Source: an uncultured Collinsella sp. (lineage in GTDB: Bacteria; Actinomycetota; Coriobacteriia; Coriobacteriales; Coriobacteriaceae). From it: 23,065 nucleotides of DNA. The notes beneath the pieces are model-generated. The model was not told the DNA's origin, did no database searches, and worked only from the letters and a program-made list of their open reading frames with translations. A program made the translations under genes and the position numbers. Within the stretch, counting starts at the first letter, position 1. Each line of letters starts with the position of its first letter. Positions 15,550 through 22,913 of this stretch are shown here, piece by piece. Where the stretch lies: positions 1 to 23,065 of the forward strand of contig UQJA01000019.1 in NCBI GenBank assembly GCA_900541285.1, written 5' to 3'.

Positions 15550-15846
15550 ATGGAAGAGATGGAAGTCAATCACGTCGACGACATCCACGAGAAGCTGACC
15601 GATATGGTGGGCGATCGCGTCAAGGTTAAGGCCAACATGGGCCGCACCCGCGTTGTCGAGCGCATGGGCACCATCAAGAGCGTCCACCCCGCCGTCTTCA
15701 TTGTCGAGGTCGACGAGCGCCGTGGCCGTAAGTCGCGTCAGTCCTACCAGTATATCGATGTCCTCACCGGTCAGGTCGAGCTGTTCGACCCCGAGAGCGG
15801 CGAGCACATCTTCACCCCGCTCGGCAATCAGCTCGAGGAGCATTAA
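15550..15846 (+). CDS. veg: Veg family protein
   Basis: A 98-residue small beta-rich protein of the Veg family (DUF1021). The pattern 'DDIHEKLTDMVGDRVKVKANMGR' followed by R-G-T-I and HPAVFIVEVDE, then SYQYIDVLTGQVEL, matches Veg proteins. In Bacillus, Veg is reported to affect biofilm-gene expression and lies near ispE, as here. I place the start at ATG 15550, with GGAGG at 15537-15541; an in-frame TTG at 15526 would put that ribosome-binding site inside the gene. The molecular role in this organism is unknown. The ispE start is 2 bases after its stop. Confidence 0.88.
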   Translation: MEEMEVNHVDDIHEKLTDMVGDRVKVKANMGRTRVVERMGTIKSVHPAVFIVEVDERRGRKSRQSYQYIDVLTGQVELFDPESGEHIFTPLGNQLEEH

Positions 15847-15848
15847 CG

Positions 15849-16745
15849 GTGACCGATCGGTCCCTGACTCTTTCCGCGCCGGCAAAGATTAACCTCTACC
15901 TGGGGGTTCATCCCGAGCGCGATGACCGCGCCTACCACAGGGTCGATTCCCTGATGGCAGCCGTCGGTCTTTCCGATACCGTGACGGTCACGCCGGCGCA
16001 GGCGCTGACCGTTCAGACGGTTCCGGCATCAGATTTTCCCATGCAAAAGAATACGGCGTATCGGGCTGCGGTTGCTATGGCCGATCATTATGGTCGCGAG
16101 GCAAACATCTGCGTGACGATCGAGAAGCGCATTCCATTGTGCGCCGGCTTGGGCGGCCCCTCGACGGATGCGGCCGCGGTCATTGTCGCCTTGGCGGAGC
16201 TCTGGGGCATTGATCGCATCGACCCAGCGCTCGACGACATTGCGCGGGGCATTGGTGCTGACGTCCCGTTCTTTTTGCACGCGAGCCCTGCGTTCTACGT
16301 AGGTGGGGGAGACGTGCTGGCAACTGAGTACCCCGCGCTGCCCGCAACGCCCGTCGTGTTGGTCAAGCCGCGCGAGGCAAGTGTTTCGACAATTGAAGCC
16401 TATCGACGTTTTGACGAGGCCCCGGTGCCTGCGGACAAGCCCGGCGTGATAGCTTCTACCTTGCGTGCTGGTGATGCCGAGACGGCATATGCACTCATCC
16501 ATAACAACTTGGGTGTCATTTCCGCACAGATGGAGCCGCAGATTCAAACGGTCCTCGACTGGCTGCATAAACAGGATGGCACCGTTGCTGTAGATGTGTG
16601 CGGATCGGGTGCCTGCTCGTTTGCCATTTGCGACACCGCCGTCACGGCCGAAAGGCTTGCCGACGCTGCTCAGCAAAATGGCTGGTGGGCCTGCGCGACT
16701 GAGCTTATTCCCAACACGGTTCGCGTCGAAGTGCCAAAGAAGTAA
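15849..16745 (+). CDS. ispE: 4-diphosphocytidyl-2-C-methyl-D-erythritol kinase
   Basis: GHMP kinase that phosphorylates CDP-methylerythritol in the MEP route to isoprenoids. The 298-residue protein has APAKINLYLGV (catalytic Lys13) and the ATP-binding loop PLCAGLGGPSTDAAA (97-110). GADVPF holds the catalytic Asp138, and GSGACSFAI lies near the C terminus. The ATP loop reads GLGGPST where most homologues read GLGGGSS, a mild change. GTG 15849 follows GAGGAG of the veg end (15835-15840). Co-transcription with veg is likely from the 2-base gap. Confidence 0.94.
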   Translation: MTDRSLTLSAPAKINLYLGVHPERDDRAYHRVDSLMAAVGLSDTVTVTPAQALTVQTVPASDFPMQKNTAYRAAVAMADHYGREANICVTIEKRIPLCAGLGGPSTDAAAVIVALAELWGIDRIDPALDDIARGIGADVPFFLHASPAFYVGGGDVLATEYPALPATPVVLVKPREASVSTIEAYRRFDEAPVPADKPGVIASTLRAGDAETAYALIHNNLGVISAQMEPQIQTVLDWLHKQDGTVAVDVCGSGACSFAICDTAVTAERLADAAQQNGWWACATELIPNTVRVEVPKK

Positions 16746-16794
16746 AAATTTCTCTAGCACACGACGGAAATCTTTGTTACTATAGTCGAGCTAA

Positions 16795-16871
16795 CGGGTT
16801 GTGGCTCAGTTTGGTAGAGCACTGCGTTCGGGACGCAGGGGTCGCTGGTTCAAATCCAGTCAACCCGACCA
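16795..16871 (+). tRNA. tRNA-Pro (anticodon CGG)
   Basis: A complete cloverleaf of 77 bases forms. The acceptor stem is CGGGTTG/CAACCCG with the C1-G72 pair typical of bacterial tRNA-Pro. The D stem is GCTC/GAGC, and the anticodon stem CTGCG/CGCAG has loop TTCGGGA, giving anticodon CGG. The T arm has a TTCAAAT loop, and CCA is encoded. A -10-like TATAGT at 16781-16786 lies just upstream. Confidence 0.97.
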
Positions 16872-16882
16872 GAGCATGAGGA

Positions 16883-16910
16883 GGGACCGCTTCTTGCGGT
16901 CCCTTTTTTT
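16883..16910 (+). terminator. Rho-independent terminator after tRNA-Pro
   Basis: GGGACCGC (16883-16890) pairs perfectly with GCGGTCCC (16896-16903) around a TTCTT loop, followed by seven Ts. It lies 11 bases after the tRNA. Confidence 0.93.
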
Positions 16911-16983
16911 AGCTATTGTTGTGATACCGCGATACCCGCGGTATACTCATTCGAGCTTGTCTCGCTGTATTGTGGAGGTCTAC

Positions 16984-17259
16984 ATGTTTGGACTGAGGGC
17001 TCCTGAGCTCATCATTATTCTCGTCGTTGTCCTGATTATCTTCGGGCCCAAGAACCTGCCGAAGCTCGGCAAGTCCCTCGGCTCTACCGTCAAGAATATC
17101 CGCGAGGGTATGGAGGGCGACGATAAGGCCGAGACCAAGCAGGCCGAGGAGGTCGTGGTCGAGCAGTCCGAGGAGGACAAGGAGATCGCTGAGCTCGAGG
17201 CCAAGCTCGCTGCTGCCAAGAAGAAGCAGGCAGAGGACAGCGACGCGGACGCAGAGTAG
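16984..17259 (+). CDS. tatA: Twin-arginine translocase subunit TatA
   Basis: Small membrane protein that forms the Tat pore for folded proteins. The 91-residue protein has one membrane helix (about 8-20, ELIIILVVVLIIFG), the FGPKNLPKLGKSLG hinge and amphipathic helix, and a charged tail. The tail is rich in Glu and Lys and likely coiled-coil (about 45-85). ATG 16984 is preceded by GGAGG at 16973-16977; longer frames upstream run through tRNA-Pro and are not real. No tatB or tatC is nearby, so they must be encoded elsewhere if the system works. Confidence 0.92.
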   Translation: MFGLRAPELIIILVVVLIIFGPKNLPKLGKSLGSTVKNIREGMEGDDKAETKQAEEVVVEQSEEDKEIAELEAKLAAAKKKQAEDSDADAE

Positions 17260-17284
17260 TCCCATCCCTTTGGGGTGAGCACCT

Positions 17285-17317
17285 GACCGGCTTGCCCGCA
17301 GGCTAGCCGGTCTTTTT
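17285..17317 (+). terminator. Rho-independent terminator after tatA
   Basis: GACCGGCT (17285-17292) pairs with AGCCGGTC (17305-17312), with a short inner GCC/GGC stem, and TTTTT follows at 17313-17317. Confidence 0.88.
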
Positions 17318-17365
17318 CGTTTTGTTGACAGTTGATTGTTTGATCAGAGTTGGGGAGATATCCGT

Positions 17366-17836
17366 ATGGACGCAAGCCAGATCGTACTGACCGCTGAGGG
17401 CCGCCAGAAGCTCGTCGAGGAGCTCGCTTGGCGTGAGGGCGATTACGCCAAGGAGATCGTCGAGGACATCAAGGAAGCCCGCGCGTTCGGCGACCTTTCG
17501 GAGAACTCCGAGTACGACGCCGCTAAGGACAAGCAGGCCCAGAACGCCGCTCGTATTGCCGAGATCCAGGCCATCCTCGCCAACGCTCAGGTTGCTGCCA
17601 CCACGGGCGACCTGACCGTCTCCATCGGTTCCACCGTTTCGCTGATTGATCCCAACGGCGAGGTCATGGAAGTCACGCTCGTCGGTACCACCGAGACCAA
17701 CTCGCTCGAGCACAAGATCTCCAACGAGTCTCCGGTCGGCCACGCCATCATCGGTCACGGCGAGGGCGACTCCGTCGAGGTCGTTACGCCTTCCGGCAAG
17801 ACTCGCGTCTACACCATCGCCAAGATCGCACGCTAG
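17366..17836 (+). CDS. greA: Transcription elongation factor GreA
   Basis: Rescues backtracked RNA polymerase by stimulating transcript cleavage through the secondary channel. The 156-residue protein has an N-terminal coiled coil (about 10-75) with the acidic tip GDLSENSEYDAAK (Asp43, Glu46), followed by the FKBP-like C-terminal domain with SNESPVGHAIIGH. Length and motifs are standard. ATG 17366 follows GGGGAG at 17352-17357; a TTG 30 bases upstream lies before that site and is unlikely. Confidence 0.96.
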   Translation: MDASQIVLTAEGRQKLVEELAWREGDYAKEIVEDIKEARAFGDLSENSEYDAAKDKQAQNAARIAEIQAILANAQVAATTGDLTVSIGSTVSLIDPNGEVMEVTLVGTTETNSLEHKISNESPVGHAIIGHGEGDSVEVVTPSGKTRVYTIAKIAR

Positions 17837-17864
17837 ACCACGGTCCCGCGTAAAGGTATGTTTT

Positions 17865-17897
17865 CGCTCCCTGGGACCGAATCCTGGGGAGCGTTTT
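17865..17897 (+). terminator. Probable weak terminator, greA-lysS
   Basis: CGCTCCC (17865-17871) pairs with GGGAGCG (17887-17893) around a 15-base loop, with TTTT at 17894-17897. The T tract is short and the lysS ribosome-binding site follows at once, so partial readthrough is likely. Confidence 0.55.
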
Positions 17898-17915
17898 AGT
17901 TTGAGGAGCTAACTT

Positions 17916-19880
17916 ATGGCAGAGAACCAGAACGCCGCAGATCAGGCATCGACGCTCAACGACGAGCGCGCCACCCGCCTGGCCAAGCGCGCCGCCCTGT
18001 TCGAGGCGGGCCAGAACCCCTATCCCGAGCACTCTGAGCTTGAGGACTACGTCGCCGATATCGAGGCTAAGTACGCCGAGCTTGCCGATGGCGAGGACAC
18101 CGAGGACGTCGTGAAGATCGCCGGCCGTGTGGTCGCCAAGCGCGGTCAGGGCAAGATCATGTTCATCGTCGTGCGCGATGCGACTGCCGAGATTCAGCTG
18201 TTCTGCCGCATCAACGACATGGACGAGGCTGCCTGGAATACGCTCAAGGCTCTCGACCTGGGCGATATCCTGGGCGTGACCGGCGTGGTCGTGCGCACCC
18301 AGCGCGGCCAGCTTTCCGTTGCCCCTAAGAGCGCGACCCTGCTTGCCAAGGCCGTTCGTCCGCTGCCCGAGAAGTTCCACGGTCTTTCCGACAAGGAGAC
18401 CCGCTATCGCCAGCGCTATGTCGACCTGATCGCCAACGACGACGTTCGCGAGACCTTCCGTAAGCGTTCGCAGATTCTCTCCACCTTCCGTCGCTTTATG
18501 GAGTCCGACGGCTACATGGAGGTCGAGACCCCCATCTTGCAGACCATCCAGGGCGGCGCTACTGCTAAGCCGTTCATCACGCACTTCAACGCGCTCGATC
18601 AGGAGTGCTATCTGCGTATTGCCACCGAGCTTCACCTCAAGCGCTGCATCGTCGGTGGTTTTGAGCGCGTGTTCGAGATCGGCCGCATCTTCCGTAACGA
18701 GGGCATGGACCTTACCCACAACCCCGAGTTCACCACGATGGAGGCCTACCGCGCCTTCTCCGACCTCGAGGGCATGAAGGCGCTCGCCCAGGGTGTCATT
18801 AAGGCGGCTAACAAAGCCATCGGCAACCCCGAGGTCATCGAGTACCAGGGCCAGACCATCGACCTTTCTGGTGAGTGGGCCAGCCGTCCCATGACCGACA
18901 TCGTCTCCGACGTGCTCGGCAAGCAGGTCACCATTGACACGCCGGTCGAGGAGCTTGCTGCCGCCGCGCGCGAGAAGGGCCTGGAGATCAAGCCCGAGTG
19001 GACTGCTGGCAAGATCATCGCCGAGATTTACGATGAGCTGGGCGAGGACACCATCGTCAACCCCACGTTCGTGTGCGATTACCCCATCGAGGTCAGCCCG
19101 CTTGCCAAGCGCTTTGAGGACGACCCGCGCCTGACGCACCGCTTTGAGCTGGTTATTGCCGGCCACGAGTACGCCAACGCATTCTCCGAGCTCAACGACC
19201 CGGTCGACCAGGCTGAGCGCTTTGCTGCCCAGATGGCCGAGAAGGCCGGCGGCGACGATGAGGCCATGGAGTACGACGAGGATTACGTGCGCGCCCTCGA
19301 GTACGGTATGCCTCCCGCGGGCGGCATTGGCATTGGTATCGACCGCGTGGTCATGCTGCTTACTAACCAGGCTTCTATCCGCGACGTGCTGCTGTTCCCG
19401 CACATGAAGCCCGAGAAGGGTTTCCAGTCCGGTGCCGCTGCCGCCAAGGCTGCCGAGGCCGGCAACGCCGCGAGCCCGTTCGTTAAGTCGCTTAAGCCCA
19501 CGCTCGATTACTCCAAGATCGCCGTTGAGCCGCTGTTTGAGGAGTTCGTCGACTTTGATACCTTCTCCAAGAGCGATTTCCGCGCTGTGAAGGTCAAGGC
19601 ATGCGAGGCCGTCAAGAAGTCCAAGAAGCTGCTGAACTTTACGCTCGACGACGGCACCGGCACCGACCGCACCATCCTCTCCGGTATTCACGCTTATTAC
19701 GAGCCAGAGGACCTGGTTGGCAAGACCTTGCTCGCCATCACCAACCTGCCTCCGCGCAAGATGATGGGTATTCCCAGCTGCGGCATGCTGATCAGCGCTA
19801 TCCACGAGGAGGATGGTGAGGAGCGTCTCAACCTGATCCAGCTCGACGCTTCCATCCCCGCCGGCGCAAAGATGTACTAG
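17916..19880 (+). CDS. lysS: Lysyl-tRNA synthetase (class II) with C-terminal tRNA-binding domain
   Basis: Charges tRNA-Lys. The 654-residue protein has an N-terminal OB-fold anticodon domain (about 65-150), then the class II core. RQRYVDLI is followed by the motif 1 region, and motif 2 is FEIGRIFRNEGMDLTHNPEFT. The core closes with motif 3, GGIGIGIDRVVMLL (469-482). Bacterial LysRS usually ends near residue 490-510. Here an Ala-rich linker (about 495-535) leads to residues 540-654, a Trbp111/EMAPII-like OB domain of the kind found at the C terminus of MetRS. Its marks are KKLLNFTLDDG, LSGIHAYYEPEDLVGK, NLPPRKMMGIPSCGMLISA. ATG 17916 follows GAGGAG. The added domain probably increases tRNA affinity. 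Confidence 0.95.
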   Translation: MAENQNAADQASTLNDERATRLAKRAALFEAGQNPYPEHSELEDYVADIEAKYAELADGEDTEDVVKIAGRVVAKRGQGKIMFIVVRDATAEIQLFCRINDMDEAAWNTLKALDLGDILGVTGVVVRTQRGQLSVAPKSATLLAKAVRPLPEKFHGLSDKETRYRQRYVDLIANDDVRETFRKRSQILSTFRRFMESDGYMEVETPILQTIQGGATAKPFITHFNALDQECYLRIATELHLKRCIVGGFERVFEIGRIFRNEGMDLTHNPEFTTMEAYRAFSDLEGMKALAQGVIKAANKAIGNPEVIEYQGQTIDLSGEWASRPMTDIVSDVLGKQVTIDTPVEELAAAAREKGLEIKPEWTAGKIIAEIYDELGEDTIVNPTFVCDYPIEVSPLAKRFEDDPRLTHRFELVIAGHEYANAFSELNDPVDQAERFAAQMAEKAGGDDEAMEYDEDYVRALEYGMPPAGGIGIGIDRVVMLLTNQASIRDVLLFPHMKPEKGFQSGAAAAKAAEAGNAASPFVKSLKPTLDYSKIAVEPLFEEFVDFDTFSKSDFRAVKVKACEAVKKSKKLLNFTLDDGTGTDRTILSGIHAYYEPEDLVGKTLLAITNLPPRKMMGIPSCGMLISAIHEEDGEERLNLIQLDASIPAGAKMY

Positions 19881-19882
19881 GG

Positions 19883-19912
19883 GGTTACGCGGGTTTACCA
19901 ACCCGCGTAACC
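19883..19912 (+). terminator. Perfect 13-bp hairpin after lysS
   Basis: 13 bases at 19883-19895 (GGTTACGCGGGTT) pair perfectly with 19900-19912 around a TACC loop, 2 bases after the lysS stop. There is no T run, so it is either a Rho-type or 3'-end-protecting structure or part of the larger element that follows. Confidence 0.5.
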
Positions 19913-19924
19913 AGTTGACGCTGC

Positions 19925-20023
19925 AAGCCCGCCAGAGCGGCAATCTGCCTTTCAACTTCGGCGGCATGACCAAAAGGTCAATGCCGCCTCGTTTCAAGGC
20001 ACCTTGCTCGCTCTGGCGGGCTT
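19925..20023. repeat. Large nested inverted repeat, possible structured RNA or MITE
   Basis: The outer 15-bp arms AAGCCCGCCAGAGCG (19925-19939) and its complement (20009-20023) enclose a 12-bp inner hairpin with one bulge: GGCGGCATGACC (19960-19971) with 19976-19988, loop AAAA. Partly complementary segments lie between. The 99 bases therefore fold as a rod. The rest of the gap (20024-20203) holds only a short CGTTT/AAACG palindrome near 20080 and the ribosome-binding site of the next gene. No credible ORF covers it. Confidence 0.55.
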
Positions 20024-20203
20024 TCGCTGTCCGTCCTCTATCTGCCGTGTTGCCCTGGTTGGCACTTTGGTCATTGGGGACGTTTTTAAACGACTATCCA
20101 ACGGCTATTGCGCACGTGGCTCGCATGACAGCCGTCTCTTTTATGTTTCCTTTAGCCGTTGCTGCCTAGGATGGGGGTTAGTCGGTAGGAAGGGAGCGTC
20201 TAT

Positions 20204-21772
20204 ATGGACGACGCGAGCGAGCGTGCAATCGAAGAGGACATGCTCGATCAGTTCAATTACTTTGATGATGAGGATGAGGAGCTAATCGATCGTCGTGAGC
20301 CGGCATCGCTTGACTCATTTGATCTGGTCGATGAAGAGCCCGACGAGGACGAGGGCGAATTAACGGAGCCCCCACAGCCTTCGCGCCTTGACTCGCTGCT
20401 TTCGAGAGCCCCCATGCACCACGGCGTTCGTGCCGGCGCGCTCCATATGAAAACTGACTGGCACCAGATCGTGACGGCAGGCGATGAACTTGCCGTCGAT
20501 GCGCCGCTCACCGATAAATCATCCATCATCTGCCGCACCGGTATGCTTATGCTCGCGAGCGGAACGGGTGCCTGGCGCGTGCGCGATACCATGAATCGTG
20601 TTGCTGCCGTACTCGGCGTCACGATTCACGTCGACCTGAGTCTTCTGTCGTTTGAGTGCACTTGCATCGAAGATGGCCACTGCTTTAACGAGGTTGTCAG
20701 CCTGCCCACAACGGGAGTCAATACCCATCGCATTTGGATGATGGAGAGTTTCCTCAAGGAAATCGAGACCTATGGTCGTCGCTTCACGGTACACGAGTAT
20801 CACGAGATGCTCAGGACCGTTGAGAGCTCAAAGCCTGATTACTCTCCCTGGCAACAGGGCCTTGCGGCAGCCTGTGCTTGCGGCGCCTTCGTCTTTTTGC
20901 TCGGCGGCGGCCCTATCGAGATGGCCTGCGCGTTCGTGGGCGCGGGTGTCGGTAACTTTGCCCGCTCCCATATTCTCAAGCAAGGCCTTGGTCAGTTCAG
21001 CGCGCTGACGACCGGCGTTGCGCTCGCTTGCGTTTCGTATCTGCTGGCATTGCTCGGCCTTGGCCAGGTCATACCGGGGGCAATGTCGCACCAAGAAGGC
21101 TATATCGGCGCCATGCTCTTTGTGATTCCCGGCTTTCCACTCATTACGGCAGGCCTCGACATCGCTAAGCTCGACATGCGAAGCGGTATCGAGCGCCTTT
21201 CATATGCCGTATCGATTATTGTGATGGCGACCCTCGTAGGTTGGATGGTTGCCGAGTGTGTTGGCCTGGCGCCGGACGACTTTGCCCCACTGGGCCTTTC
21301 GCCGCTTGCCCTTACGCTCCTGCGCGTGGTGATGAGCTTCGTTGGCGTATTCGGCTTCTCGGTGATGTTCAACAGCCCGGTAAAGATGGCCGCGGCAGCT
21401 GGATTGATCGGCGCCGTGTCCAATACCCTGCGTCTGACCCTTGTCGATGCGCCGACGATGATTCCCTTCCTGGGCCTCAGCACGGGAATGCCTCCCGAGG
21501 CAGCAGCGTTTATCGGCGCGCTGGTATCGGGGCTGCTCGCAAGCTTGGCTGAAGTCAAGCTCACCTACCCGCGCATCGCCCTCACGGTGCCTTCGATTGT
21601 CATTATGGTGCCGGGCTTGTATCTGTATCGCTCGATGTATTACATGTGCACCTTCGACACGGTCAATATGCTCGGCTGGTTTGTGCGCGCAGTGCTCATC
21701 GTAGCGTTTCTGCCCGTTGGACTGGGTGTGGCGCGTACGCTCACCGACCCTCGCTGGCGCCACACCAGCTAA
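20204..21772 (+). CDS. Threonine/serine exporter family protein (ThrE-type)
   Basis: A 522-residue membrane protein joining both ThrE halves (DUF1212 and the DUF3815-like part). Residues 1-75 form an acidic, probably disordered leader. Residues about 105-205 are the conserved cytoplasmic part, with GMLMLASGTGAWRVRDTMNR and DLSLLSFECTC. After that come about ten hydrophobic segments between 218 and 510, including GAMLFVIPGFPLITAGLDIAK and a VPSIVIMVPGLYLYRSM segment. ThrE proteins export threonine and serine using the proton gradient. ATG 20204 follows GGAAGGGAG. Substrate is inferred from family only. Confidence 0.87.
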   Translation: MDDASERAIEEDMLDQFNYFDDEDEELIDRREPASLDSFDLVDEEPDEDEGELTEPPQPSRLDSLLSRAPMHHGVRAGALHMKTDWHQIVTAGDELAVDAPLTDKSSIICRTGMLMLASGTGAWRVRDTMNRVAAVLGVTIHVDLSLLSFECTCIEDGHCFNEVVSLPTTGVNTHRIWMMESFLKEIETYGRRFTVHEYHEMLRTVESSKPDYSPWQQGLAAACACGAFVFLLGGGPIEMACAFVGAGVGNFARSHILKQGLGQFSALTTGVALACVSYLLALLGLGQVIPGAMSHQEGYIGAMLFVIPGFPLITAGLDIAKLDMRSGIERLSYAVSIIVMATLVGWMVAECVGLAPDDFAPLGLSPLALTLLRVVMSFVGVFGFSVMFNSPVKMAAAAGLIGAVSNTLRLTLVDAPTMIPFLGLSTGMPPEAAAFIGALVSGLLASLAEVKLTYPRIALTVPSIVIMVPGLYLYRSMYYMCTFDTVNMLGWFVRAVLIVAFLPVGLGVARTLTDPRWRHTS

Positions 21773-21798
21773 TTGGTACAAGGGGGACAGGTTACTTT

Positions 21799-21898
21799 GC
21801 ACCAAATGAGTTGCGGTGAAATAGGGACTGAATTGTTGCTTAAAGGGTCAAAACAGTCCGTATTCCACCGCAACTTATGGGGTCGGGGGTTTTGGTGC
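21799..21898. repeat. Imperfect inverted repeat element (AGTTGCGGTG arms)
   Basis: The 22-base arm 21809-21830 (AGTTGCGGTGAAATAGGGAC plus TG) matches the reverse complement of 21854-21875 at 20 of 22 positions, around a 23-base loop. An outer 8-bp pair, GCACCAAA (21799-21806) with TTTGGTGC (21891-21898), frames the structure. A GGGGACAGGTT motif (21783-21793) lies just outside. No ORF is present. I take it for a dispersed intergenic repeat; copy number cannot be seen from one window. Confidence 0.55.
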
Positions 21899-21988
21899 CC
21901 TGCATCTCCACAAACTCAACGCTTACGAAGCGCGCGCCGTTCGTGTTAGGGTAGTTCCACCACATAAGTAGTCGCAGACGCGCGTAAC

Positions 21989-22039
21989 ACGGGCGGGCGA
22001 GATGAAGTCCCAACAGCTCCATCTTGCCCGCCCGTTTTT
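21989..22039 (+). terminator. Strong terminator or attenuator upstream of the DUF2798 gene
   Basis: A 16-bp stem (21989-22004 with 22020-22035, one G-U pair) has a 15-base loop and TTTTT at 22035-22039. It lies 45 bases before the next start codon and over 210 bases after the exporter. It could end the exporter transcript or act as a leader attenuator for the downstream gene. Confidence 0.75.
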
Positions 22040-22083
22040 GTTGCGTGGCGCCGCGGTACAACACAGAGAGGAATCTGCCCTTT

Positions 22084-22632
22084 ATGCCTATCAACAAACG
22101 GGAGAGCCTGCTGTTCACCTTTATCATGTGCTTTTGCATGGTGCTCTGGATGAGCATCTACAACGTTGCCCTGCAGCACGGGGCCATCAACGGCGAGGTC
22201 GTTGCCACTGCGTGGCTCGGCTTCCCCGTTGCCTACATTTTTGCCATGTGCTGCGACTGGTTCGTCGCCAGCCCGCTCGCCAAGGGTTTCGCCTTTAAGT
22301 ACTTGGTCACGCCGGGCAAGAGCTCGCCACTTGCCATGACGCTCGCCGTCAGCTCCTGCATGGTCGTTCCCATGGTCATCATCATGTCGCTGTACGGTGC
22401 CTGTGAGGGTCTGACGCACATGCCCGGCGGCATCCTTGCGAACCTGTATTCCGTGCCCGCGATCTGGATGATCAACATCCCGCATAATTTTGTGATGGCG
22501 CTGCCGTGGAACCTTTTGGTAGCCGGTCCGATTTCCCGCTTCGTCTTCCGTCGCGCCTTCCCTGTGGGGACGGTTTTCGAGGAGGAGCATGCCGAGCTCT
22601 TGGAGCAGGCTATGGCTCCTGAGTGCGAGTAG
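22084..22632 (+). CDS. DUF2798 family membrane protein
   Basis: A 182-residue integral membrane protein with four hydrophobic helices (about 8-30, 42-62, 82-105 and 120-150). The sequence repeats internally: each half has an F/S-x-M-V...M-S-x-Y helix followed by a P-rich helix ending in a 'P-l-a/P-I-S' plus basic segment. This is the DUF2798 pattern. Function is unknown; relatives occur next to transporters and regulators. ATG 22084 follows GAGAGGAA with a long spacer of about 10 bases. A strong hairpin sits immediately upstream, which suggests conditional expression. Confidence 0.75.
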   Translation: MPINKRESLLFTFIMCFCMVLWMSIYNVALQHGAINGEVVATAWLGFPVAYIFAMCCDWFVASPLAKGFAFKYLVTPGKSSPLAMTLAVSSCMVVPMVIIMSLYGACEGLTHMPGGILANLYSVPAIWMINIPHNFVMALPWNLLVAGPISRFVFRRAFPVGTVFEEEHAELLEQAMAPECE

Positions 22633-22798
22633 CTCGCTTAGGGATCTGCTGAGCGCGGGCGACTTGCTTGGTTGGAGCCCTAAGCGTGGATAGCTCTCTC
22701 GGCGACATCGCGGGCGTGAGCGGTGCGCATGACCGGAGGGCCCGTGCTGCTCCGTTGCCCGACGTGCTAGCGCGCAGAACAATCTGTTGGTGCATTCG

Positions 22799-22831
22799 GC
22801 GGCTGCTGAAGCGTTTTGGCAGCCGCTTTTT
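22799..22831 (+). terminator. Rho-independent terminator before the activator gene
   Basis: GCGGCTGC (22799-22806) pairs perfectly with GCAGCCGC (22819-22826), followed by TTTTT at 22827-22831. It ends the upstream transcript. I see no gene between the DUF2798 stop (22632) and this hairpin. Confidence 0.85.
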
Positions 22832-22843
22832 ATACGGAGTTTA

Positions 22844-22864
22844 AATACAACAGTCTGTTGTATT
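22844..22864. promoter_or_regulatory. Perfect palindromic operator upstream of the activator gene
   Basis: The 10-base arms AATACAACAG (22844-22853) and CTGTTGTATT (22855-22864) are exactly complementary around a single T. A -10-like TATATC lies at 22876-22881. A 21-bp palindrome at -35 distance is typical of a dimeric repressor site (TetR-, MarR- or GntR-like). The regulator is not in the window. Confidence 0.6.
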
Positions 22865-22913
22865 ACGTAGAGTGGTATATCTCTAGCGGGAAAAATGCGA
22901 GAGACGGAGCATT

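Noticed and set aside
16801..16983. Upstream extension of tatA
   Set aside because: The extension would translate tRNA-Pro and its terminator. ATG 16984 has a clear GGAGG site.
17784..19997. Long - strand open frame opposite lysS (737 codons)
   Set aside because: It mirrors lysS across its whole length; GC-rich codon bias keeps the antisense frame open. The translation has no recognisable domain, and lysS motifs are unambiguous.
20073..20092. GGGGACGTTTTTAAACG as a third copy of the GGGGACAGGTT motif
   Set aside because: Only GGGGAC is shared with the other two sites, which is too short to call a repeat.
19915..20285. Short + strand frames between lysS and the exporter
   Set aside because: They overlap the large inverted repeat, have poor starts, and one overlaps the exporter gene in another frame.
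21946..22782. - strand open frame opposite the DUF2798 gene
   Set aside because: It covers the terminator hairpin and the intergenic region and has histidine/arginine-rich shadow composition without motifs.
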